Shown in pieces: positions 1 to 5,193 of a stretch of 5,193 nt of DNA. Position 1 is the stretch's first letter. Every line of letters starts with the position of its first letter. Below the pieces are notes generated by a model. The model did no database searches. It saw only the letters and a list, made by a program, of their open reading frames with translations, and was not told the DNA's origin. A program made the translations under genes and the position numbers. Origin of the DNA: Marinilabiliaceae bacterium (GTDB lineage: Bacteria; Bacteroidota; Bacteroidia; Bacteroidales; Marinilabiliaceae); the NCBI GenBank assembly GCA_027010905.1, contig JALVBA010000350.1, forward strand, positions 1 to 5,193, given 5' to 3'.

Positions 1-11
1 GGGATACAGTA

Positions 12-40
12 AAAAACGCCACACTGAGTGTGGCGTTTTT
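12..40. terminator. Bidirectional intrinsic terminator downstream of nifJ
   Basis: A perfect 8-bp GC-rich stem (CGCCACAC at 17-24 pairing with GTGTGGCG at 28-35) closes a 3-base loop. It is flanked by an A run on the left (11-16) and five T on the right (36-40), which extend the pairing. Read on the minus strand, it lies about 30 bases after the nifJ stop codon and ends in a T tract, so it is the expected nifJ terminator. Read on the plus strand it also ends in T residues, so it could stop a convergent gene to the left, of which at most about ten bases lie inside the window. Confidence 0.93.
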
Positions 41-70
41 CTATTAATCTATTGTTGAATTAATCAACAG

Positions 71-3000
71 TTAGTAGTTCTGCTCTGAAAGACGCTTGTA
101 TGTGTTGTAACGCCATTTAGCATTCTTCTCAGCCTCCGTAAATAGAATTGAAGCCTCCTCAGGATTTGATTTCAGAAGAGCAGTGTAACGAACCTCACCC
201 ATTAAGAACTCCTGAAATTTACTCCAATCGGGTTCTTTGGAATCAAGTGTGAATGGGTTCTTACCTTCTTCTTCCAGCAATGGGTTGTACTTGTACAGGT
301 GCCAGTAACCTGCTTCAACAGCACGTTTCTGCTCGTCCTGAGCTTTACCCATCCCGGCTTTCAAACCGTGACTGATACAAGGAGAGTAGGCAATAATCAG
401 CGATGGTCCCGGATAAGCCTCAGCCTCTTTAAGTGCTTTGAAGTAGTGACTCTGATTAGATCCCATTGCAACCTGCGCAACGTAAACATATCCGTAAGTT
501 GTAGCCATCAAACCGAGGTCTTTTTTACGAATCTTCTTACCAGCTGCAGCAAACTTAGCCATAGCACCTGTTGGAGTTGCTTTAGAAGACTGTCCACCAG
601 TGTTAGAATATATTTCAGTATCCATAACCAGAACATTTATGTTTTCGCCTGAAGCTAGTACATGATCTAATCCACCGTAACCGATATCATAAGCCCATCC
701 ATCACCACCAAATACCCAAAATGATTTTTTAACCAGATGATCTTTTAGGTTAAGAATCTCCTGAGCAACAGGATTTTTCTCATTCTCCAAAGCTTTCAGA
801 ACAGCAGTAGAAGCGGCACGTGATTTCTCACCATCCTCTTTAGTCTCCAACCATCCTTCAAATGCCTCTTTTGTAGCAGCAGCAACATCATTAAGAGTCT
901 CTGTCATTCTGCGCTCGATACGCTCACGAAGTTTATTAACGGCAGTAGCCATTCCTAAACCATACTCGGCATTATCCTCAAACAGTGAGTTTGCCCAAGC
1001 TGGTCCACGATCGTTTTTGTCTGTACAATAAGGAGTAGCAGGAGCTGATCCACCATAGATAGATGAACAACCTGTTGCGTTAGCAATCATCATTCTGTCT
1101 CCAAAGAGCTGAGTTATAAGCTTGATGTATGGAGTCTCACCACAACCGGCACATGCACCTGAGAATTCGAATAGTGGTTGAGCAAACTGAGATGACTTAA
1201 CATTGAGAGTTTTAGGTGTGATATCATCTTTAATAGATACTTTATCAACCATGTAATCCCAGCGGTCAACCTCACCCATTTGTGTCCCAAGAGGCTTCAT
1301 TATCAGTGATTTCTCTTTTGATGGACAAACATCAGCACAGTTACCACAACCGGTACAGTCAAGAACACTAACCTGGATACGGAACTTAAGGTCTGCATAG
1401 TTTTTACCCTGAGCCTTCTTACCTTCAACTCCTTCAGGAGCATTAGCCATCTCATCCTCATCTAACAAGAATGGACGAATAGCAGCGTGAGGACAAACAT
1501 AAGCACACTGGTTACACTGAATACAGTTGTCAATCTCCCACTCAGGAACATTAACAGCAACACCACGTTTCTCGTAAGCCGCTGTACCTGCAGGGAATGT
1601 ACCATCTTCACGACCTGTAAATGTACTTACAGGAAGGTTATCACCTTCAAGACTGTTGATAGGCTGCATCACATTTTTAATGAAGTCAGGAATCTGCTTT
1701 GTAGTAACTTCAGCCTCTTCGGTAAGATTTGCCCACTCGGCAGGTATTTCAATTTGAGTAACATCACCACCAAGCTCAACAGCTTTGTAGTTCATATTTA
1801 CAACATTTTCACCTTTACGCCCAAATGACTTAACAATGGCCTTCTTCATGCTTTCAACAGCCTGGTCGTAAGGTATAACCTCAGAGATTTTAAAGAATGC
1901 AGACTGCATAATTGTGTTGGTACGATTACCTAAGCCAATATCTTCAGCAATTTGAGTTGCATTAATGGTATAGAATTTAATATCGTTCTCAGACATAAAT
2001 TTTTTGAACTTAACCGGAAGGTGTTGTTTTGTCTCCTCTACATCCCATGTTGAATTCAGAAGGAATGTTCCACCCTTCTTCATACCTTTCAGCATGTCAT
2101 ACATCTCCAGGTATTTAGGAACATGGCAGGCAACAAAATCAGGTGTATTTACCAAATATGGTGAACGGATAAGCTCATCACCAAACCTAAGGTGAGAAAT
2201 TGTGATACCACCCGATTTTTTAGAGTCGTAAGCAAAGTAAGCCTGAGCATACTTGTCGGTGTTGTCACCAATAATCTTAATTGAATTTTTGTTAGCACCA
2301 ACAGTACCGTCACTACCTAATCCATAAAATTTACCTTCGAAAGTTCCTTTGGCAGCAAGACTGATTTCAGGAAGCATAGGCAGAGATGTGAATGTAACAT
2401 CATCAACAATACCTACAGTGAAGTTATTCTTAGGCTTATTCATCTTAAGGTTTTTGTACACAGCAAGCATGTGAGCAGGAGTACTATCCTTAGATGAGAG
2501 GCCGTAGCGACCACCAACGATGATAGGAGCATTCTCTTTTCCGTAGAATAGGTCACGCACGTCGAGGTATAGAGGCTCGCCATTTGCACCCGGCTCTTTA
2601 GTTCTGTCAAGAACAGCGATACGCTTAGTTGTAGGAGGGAAAGCTTCCATGAAATATTTAGCAGAGAATGGACGATACAGGTGAACGGCAATCATTCCAA
2701 CTTTCTCTCCTTTATCTGTAAGATAGTCGATAGTCTCTTTAAGAGTTTCAGTGATAGATCCCATTGCAATAACAATGCTCTCAGCATCTTCAGCACCATA
2801 ATAATCGAAAGGACGATACTTACGACCGGTTATCTTAGTAATCTTATCCATATATCCGGCAACAACATCAGGGATGTCAGTGTAGAATTTATTTGCAGCC
2901 TCACGCGACTGGAAATAGATATCCGGATTTTGAGCAGTACCTCTTGTTACAGGGTGCTCAGGATTAAGTGCATTCTCTCTGAATTTTTGCAAAGCATCAC

Positions 3001-3595
3001 GGTCTAACAGTTTCTCCATATCGTCCTGCTCCATCAATTCAACTTTCTGAATTTCGTGAGAAGTACGGAAACCATCGAAGAAGTGTAGGAAAGGGATACG
3101 TGTTTCGATTGCTGCTAGGTGAGCAATACCTGCAAGATCCATAACCTCCTGAACACTTCCTGTTGCCAACATGGCAAATCCTGTTTGACGAGTAGCCATT
3201 ACGTCACTATGGTCGCCAAAAATAGACAACGCCTGAGCCGCAAGGCTACGGGCACTAACATGAAAAACTGCAGGAAGAAGCTCTCCTGACATTTTGTACA
3301 TATTAGGGATCATCAGCAATAGTCCCTGAGAGGCGGTGAATGTAGAGGTTAATGCACCGGCTTGTAACGAGCCATGAACAGCACCGGCAGCACCGGCTTC
3401 CGACTGCATCTCTTCCACTTTAACAATCTCTCCAAAAATATTTTTCCTTCCGGCAGCAGCCCATTCGTCAACATTTTCTGCCATGTTTGATGAAGGAGTG
3501 ATGGGGTAGATAGCGGCAACTTCACTGAACATATAGGCAATGTGAGCAGCAGCGTGGTTTCCATCACAAGTGATAAACTTTTTTTCTTTTGTCAT
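71..3595 (-). CDS. nifJ: Pyruvate:ferredoxin (flavodoxin) oxidoreductase, single-chain, complete
   Basis: This cytoplasmic enzyme oxidatively decarboxylates pyruvate with CoA to acetyl-CoA and CO2, reducing ferredoxin or flavodoxin; it is a central step of anaerobic pyruvate metabolism. At 1174 residues it has the full domain order. The N-terminal pyruvate/TPP domain carries YPITPSS (30-36), E66 and R116. The CoA-binding gamma-type domain has GLGSDGTVGAN (425-435), followed by an EKR segment (675-677). A two-cluster ferredoxin domain has C691/C694/C697/C701 and C747/C750/C753/C757. The C-terminal TPP domain has C815/C818/C843/C1073 for the proximal [4Fe-4S] cluster, and GDG (964-966) with DTEIYSNTGGQ (992-1002) for Mg-TPP. 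As I recall the D. africanus enzyme, these ligands match with an offset of two to three residues. It lacks the roughly 60-residue C-terminal extension of that protein. The start is the ATG at 3595, giving MTKEKKFITCDGNHAAAH, the usual family N-terminus. An in-frame TTG at 3649 would add 18 residues that do not look like the family. There is no Shine-Dalgarno sequence, as is usual in Bacteroidetes. Confidence 0.98.
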   Translation of the reverse strand: MTKEKKFITCDGNHAAAHIAYMFSEVAAIYPITPSSNMAENVDEWAAAGRKNIFGEIVKVEEMQSEAGAAGAVHGSLQAGALTSTFTASQGLLLMIPNMYKMSGELLPAVFHVSARSLAAQALSIFGDHSDVMATRQTGFAMLATGSVQEVMDLAGIAHLAAIETRIPFLHFFDGFRTSHEIQKVELMEQDDMEKLLDRDALQKFRENALNPEHPVTRGTAQNPDIYFQSREAANKFYTDIPDVVAGYMDKITKITGRKYRPFDYYGAEDAESIVIAMGSITETLKETIDYLTDKGEKVGMIAVHLYRPFSAKYFMEAFPPTTKRIAVLDRTKEPGANGEPLYLDVRDLFYGKENAPIIVGGRYGLSSKDSTPAHMLAVYKNLKMNKPKNNFTVGIVDDVTFTSLPMLPEISLAAKGTFEGKFYGLGSDGTVGANKNSIKIIGDNTDKYAQAYFAYDSKKSGGITISHLRFGDELIRSPYLVNTPDFVACHVPKYLEMYDMLKGMKKGGTFLLNSTWDVEETKQHLPVKFKKFMSENDIKFYTINATQIAEDIGLGNRTNTIMQSAFFKISEVIPYDQAVESMKKAIVKSFGRKGENVVNMNYKAVELGGDVTQIEIPAEWANLTEEAEVTTKQIPDFIKNVMQPINSLEGDNLPVSTFTGREDGTFPAGTAAYEKRGVAVNVPEWEIDNCIQCNQCAYVCPHAAIRPFLLDEDEMANAPEGVEGKKAQGKNYADLKFRIQVSVLDCTGCGNCADVCPSKEKSLIMKPLGTQMGEVDRWDYMVDKVSIKDDITPKTLNVKSSQFAQPLFEFSGACAGCGETPYIKLITQLFGDRMMIANATGCSSIYGGSAPATPYCTDKNDRGPAWANSLFEDNAEYGLGMATAVNKLRERIERRMTETLNDVAAATKEAFEGWLETKEDGEKSRAASTAVLKALENEKNPVAQEILNLKDHLVKKSFWVFGGDGWAYDIGYGGLDHVLASGENINVLVMDTEIYSNTGGQSSKATPTGAMAKFAAAGKKIRKKDLGLMATTYGYVYVAQVAMGSNQSHYFKALKEAEAYPGPSLIIAYSPCISHGLKAGMGKAQDEQKRAVEAGYWHLYKYNPLLEEEGKNPFTLDSKEPDWSKFQEFLMGEVRYTALLKSNPEEASILFTEAEKNAKWRYNTYKRLSEQNY

Positions 3596-3619
3596 TACTT
3601 GATCTATTAAAATTAATAT

Positions 3620-3688
3620 TTTAAATATCTGTTTATTTAATTTCCCCAAAAGGGTTTTAAAGTTACAATAATCATCTAACTATCTCAC
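3620..3688 (-). promoter_or_regulatory. Possible nifJ promoter region (two weak candidates)
   Basis: The 106-base gap upstream of nifJ holds two imperfect matches to the Bacteroidetes promoter pattern (TTG, 19-21 bases, TAnnTTTG). The first is GTG (3686-3688), 20 bases, then TAACTTTA (3658-3665), which matches five of six fixed -7 positions and gives a leader of about 55 bases. The second is TTG (3647-3649), 19 bases, then TATTTAAA (3620-3627), with a perfect -33 but only about half of the -7 consensus. Neither is convincing alone. A promoter is expected for an abundant enzyme such as this, but co-transcription from the ATPase gene is also possible, since no strong terminator separates the two. 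Confidence 0.3.
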
Positions 3689-3701
3689 CATCATTTTAAA
3701 A

Positions 3702-4880
3702 TTAATGCAAAAAGCCAAATAGCCATAACGGTATCTGTTTGCCAGCACCAACTTCCAGCATATTTTTAATCTGGTAATGATTGCTCTTATCGTGTTCAGT
3801 TGCTACATCACCTTTGTCGATATGAAAAATGTGTGACTCATTCACCAAAAAATCGCCTTCCTTACAATAGTTGACTCTGTTATTGTATGCAACCTGATTG
3901 TAAAAGAAGGTTTTATTTAACAGCTCCTGTTCAATCTCTCCGTTATAAACCGAGTAGACAAGATTCGGATTTTGCATATATATACATGATGGCTTTTTTG
4001 CCTGATTGTCGCTTGTGTCGAATAACAGATTAATTAACTGAGCCTGATTAAGGTAATTAAGATAATTCATTATTGTAGCTCTTGATGTCTCTACTTCGGT
4101 ACTCAGCTTGCTGATGTTGGGTTGAAAAGGTGCTGACTTTGCAACAAGGTACAACAACTTTCTCAACTTAGGCAGATATCTGAGCTCTACCTGCTGAAGG
4201 TAACTGATGTCTATTTCAAGAATGAAATTTACAGTTTTAAGCAGACTCTCGAAATAGTTACGGTTATCGAGATAGAAGGGGTAATAACCATGATGAAGAT
4301 AGTCGTTGTAAAATGCAAGTGGCTTAACCTTCTCTACAATCTCTTTGCTAATCTTTTCATGATTGGTTAATATCTCCTCAAGAGTTATGCTTGGGAATGA
4401 CTGATCGCTTTTAAGGTTGAGATACTCTCTGAACGAAAAGCCTTCAAGAGTATAAGCAGCAACCTTACCATTCAGGTCGGGGTTATCTTCGCTTAGAGCC
4501 ATAAGGGGCGATCCGCTGAAGATAATCTGAAGATCATGAAAATTATCGTAACAATACTTTAACTCTTCCGACCAGCTTGGATATTTGTAAATCTGGTCAA
4601 GTATAAGTGTTTTACCTCCTGTTTTCCCGAACTCATCAGCAAAAGATACTATTGAACGACTGGTGAAGTATAGGTTGTTCATGTTGATATACAAGCATGA
4701 TTTGTCGAGGCCAAAGGTACTTCTTGCATAGTCGAGCAGAAAAGTGGTTTTCCCTACGCCCCGGGCTCCTTTAATACCAATTAAACGATCGCTCCAGTCG
4801 ATGCTGCTGAACAGCTCTCTCCTGATAGGATTGCTCATGTGTTCAATGTGATATTTATGTGTCTTAGATAGAGCTTGCAT
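3702..4880 (-). CDS. AAA_14-type ATP-binding protein with winged-helix and C-terminal DUF4143-like region
   Basis: This is a 392-residue soluble protein with no signal peptide or membrane segment. An AAA-type ATPase core comes first: Walker A GARGVGKTT (38-46), a Walker B-like strand TLILDQIYKYPSWSEELK (91-108), and a sensor-like segment IIFSGSP (119-125). Next comes the family signature YTLEGFSFREYLNL (143-156). A helix-turn-helix-like segment follows at about 236-288 (KLSTEVETSRATIMNYLNYL at 258-277), then a C-terminal region ending IPLWLFGFLH, which resembles the DUF4143-type tail of Bacteroidetes homologues. The function of these ATPases is poorly known, so no biological role is assigned. 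Oddities: the Walker B glutamate is Q96 (codon CAG), the arginine pair I expect before the FSFREYL signature is absent (DLNGKVAAY, 135-143), and the usual glycine-rich FEVGGK motif reads FHIDKG (352-357). The start is the ATG at 4880: a TTG at 4928 would extend the frame, but it is the -33 promoter element. M15 (ATG at 4838) is a less likely alternative. The stop lies 106 bases before the nifJ start, on the same strand. Confidence 0.87.
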   Translation of the reverse strand: MQALSKTHKYHIEHMSNPIRRELFSSIDWSDRLIGIKGARGVGKTTFLLDYARSTFGLDKSCLYINMNNLYFTSRSIVSFADEFGKTGGKTLILDQIYKYPSWSEELKYCYDNFHDLQIIFSGSPLMALSEDNPDLNGKVAAYTLEGFSFREYLNLKSDQSFPSITLEEILTNHEKISKEIVEKVKPLAFYNDYLHHGYYPFYLDNRNYFESLLKTVNFILEIDISYLQQVELRYLPKLRKLLYLVAKSAPFQPNISKLSTEVETSRATIMNYLNYLNQAQLINLLFDTSDNQAKKPSCIYMQNPNLVYSVYNGEIEQELLNKTFFYNQVAYNNRVNYCKEGDFLVNESHIFHIDKGDVATEHDKSNHYQIKNMLEVGAGKQIPLWLFGFLH

Positions 4881-4897
4881 GCTTAAATTTTGTGAAG

Positions 4898-4928
4898 CAA
4901 ATATAGTAATATGATGTTCATATTGCAA
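4898..4928 (-). promoter_or_regulatory. Bacteroidetes-type promoter of the ATPase gene
   Basis: Read on the minus strand, TTG (4926-4928) is followed after exactly 20 bases by TATATTTG (4898-4905). This is a full match to the -7 consensus TAnnTTTG of the Bacteroidetes primary sigma factor, with the -33 TTG at the usual spacing. Transcription would begin near 4891-4894, leaving a leader of roughly a dozen bases (within CTTCACAAAATTTAAGC) before the ATG at 4880. The leader has no Shine-Dalgarno sequence and is A/T-rich. The position of this promoter fixes the start codon of the gene. Confidence 0.75.
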
Positions 4929-5027
4929 TCCTGAGATTACAATAAATGTTAAACCATGCTATTTATAATTATTAAAAATAGATGGGGGGGTAGGTTGTGG
5001 GGTAAATTTATTTGATTTCGTTTTTTC
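4929..5027. other. AT-rich intergenic spacer with a G7 run
   Basis: This spacer separates the terminator of the right-edge gene from the ATPase promoter. It is strongly AT-rich except for a run of seven G (4984-4990) followed by two further G clusters (4993-4994 and 4998-5002). A weak AT-only inverted repeat (CTATTT at 4959-4964 with AAATAG at 4976-4981) lies between them. I see no reading frame of useful length, no RNA gene and no clear operator here. Confidence 0.6.
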
Positions 5028-5058
5028 AAAAAAAAAGGTGTCCTATTTATAGAACACC
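5028..5058 (-). terminator. Intrinsic terminator of the right-edge gene
   Basis: GGTGT (5037-5041) pairs with ACACC (5054-5058). After one C/A mismatch, CTA pairs with TAG (5043-5045 with 5050-5052) around a four-base loop. On the minus strand the hairpin runs straight into nine T (the A tract at 5028-5036). It begins 29 bases after the stop codon of the partial gene to the right. On the plus strand the hairpin is followed by CTTCCTGA, not T residues, so it acts in the minus direction only. Confidence 0.8.
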
Positions 5059-5087
5059 CTTCCTGATATCAATACTCCGTTATAAAC

Positions 5088-5193
5088 TTAAGCGGCAATA
5101 GTACCAAAATACAATAGTTTGTCCAATCTCTTTTTATTTTTAGCATAGTATGGATTAATCCCGAACACGTCAAAAAAACGGTTCATCAGTAAT
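5088..5193 (-). CDS. 3' end of an unidentified gene, cut by the window edge
   Basis: Thirty-four codons are open on the minus strand from the window edge to a TAA at 5088-5090. The C-terminal peptide contains MNRFFDVFGINPYY and then a lysine-rich KNKKRLDKLLYFG before ending TIAA. The other two minus-strand frames carry stops near the edge. The well-placed terminator 29 bases downstream supports this as the true end of a gene. The visible part is basic with aromatic residues and has no clear membrane segment. I do not recognise the family, and no function is assigned. An ATG within the fragment (5182-5184) is unlikely to be the start, because the frame stays open upstream of it. Confidence 0.6.
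   Translation of the reverse strand, partial: LLMNRFFDVFGINPYYAKNKKRLDKLLYFGTIAA

Noticed and set aside
299..652. Open frame on the plus strand opposite nifJ
   Set aside because: It lies wholly within the highly conserved TPP domain of nifJ, its cysteine- and serine-rich product resembles no family, and it has no promoter or start context.
1487..1828. Open frame on the plus strand opposite the ferredoxin domain of nifJ
   Set aside because: It is an antisense shadow of nifJ; the peptide has a low-complexity composition caused by the complementary codons.
2004..3007. Further open frames on both strands inside nifJ (2004-2195, 2440-2691, 2681-3007), and likewise 3349-3567
   Set aside because: All overlap the intact nifJ reading frame, none has recognisable motifs, and all are short.
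3644..3658. Small inverted repeat CCC-CAAAA-GGG followed by TTTT as a terminator
   Set aside because: The stem is only three base pairs, its T tract lies on the plus side where no gene ends, and on the minus strand it is not followed by a proper T run.
3702..4880. Part of a toxin-antitoxin, defence or mobile element system
   Set aside because: AAA_14-type ATPases are sometimes near such systems, but here there is no partner gene, transposase, integrase, terminal repeat or target duplication; the neighbours are a metabolic gene and an unidentified gene with its own terminator.
4984..5002. Stable G-quadruplex
   Set aside because: Too few G tracts of three or more with suitable loops; it is kept only as a G-run observation.
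1..5193. CRISPR array, tRNA, rRNA, riboswitch or insertion sequence
   Set aside because: I saw no repeat-spacer pattern, cloverleaf, conserved RNA element or insertion sequence ends in any intergenic stretch.

Overview
The window looks like chromosomal DNA from an anaerobic Bacteroidetes bacterium, probably order Bacteroidales. The evidence is an AT-leaning base composition, start codons with no Shine-Dalgarno sequence and A/T-rich upstream DNA, a promoter of the Bacteroidetes type (TTG, 20 bases, TATATTTG), a single-chain pyruvate:ferredoxin oxidoreductase, and an AAA_14-type ATPase of a kind very common in that group. The genus cannot be fixed from this sequence.

All genes seen lie on the minus strand, so the gene order is read from right to left. 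At the right edge (5088-5193) is the last 34 codons of an unidentified gene, followed by an intrinsic terminator (5028-5058). Next comes a short AT-rich spacer with a run of seven G. A well-formed promoter (4898-4928) then drives a 392-residue ATP-binding protein (3702-4880). After a 106-base gap with no convincing terminator comes nifJ (71-3595), a complete pyruvate:ferredoxin (flavodoxin) oxidoreductase of 1174 residues. A strong hairpin with A and T tracts on either side (12-40) closes nifJ and could also stop transcription arriving from the left.

nifJ is the metabolic core of the window. It oxidises pyruvate to acetyl-CoA and CO2 and passes electrons to ferredoxin. All cofactor ligands that can be checked against the Desulfocurvibacter (Desulfovibrio) africanus enzyme are present with a constant offset of about two residues. 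The ATPase next to it has no evident link to pyruvate metabolism, and the proximity is probably accidental, although read-through into nifJ is possible.

The main points of interest are in the ATPase. Its Walker A motif is intact, but the Walker B glutamate is glutamine, an arginine pair usual in the family is absent, and the C-terminal glycine/lysine motif is altered. For both large genes the longest reading frame begins at a TTG. In the ATPase that TTG is the -33 promoter element itself, so translation must start at the downstream ATG. I found no mobile element, CRISPR array, RNA gene or clearly novel multi-gene system.
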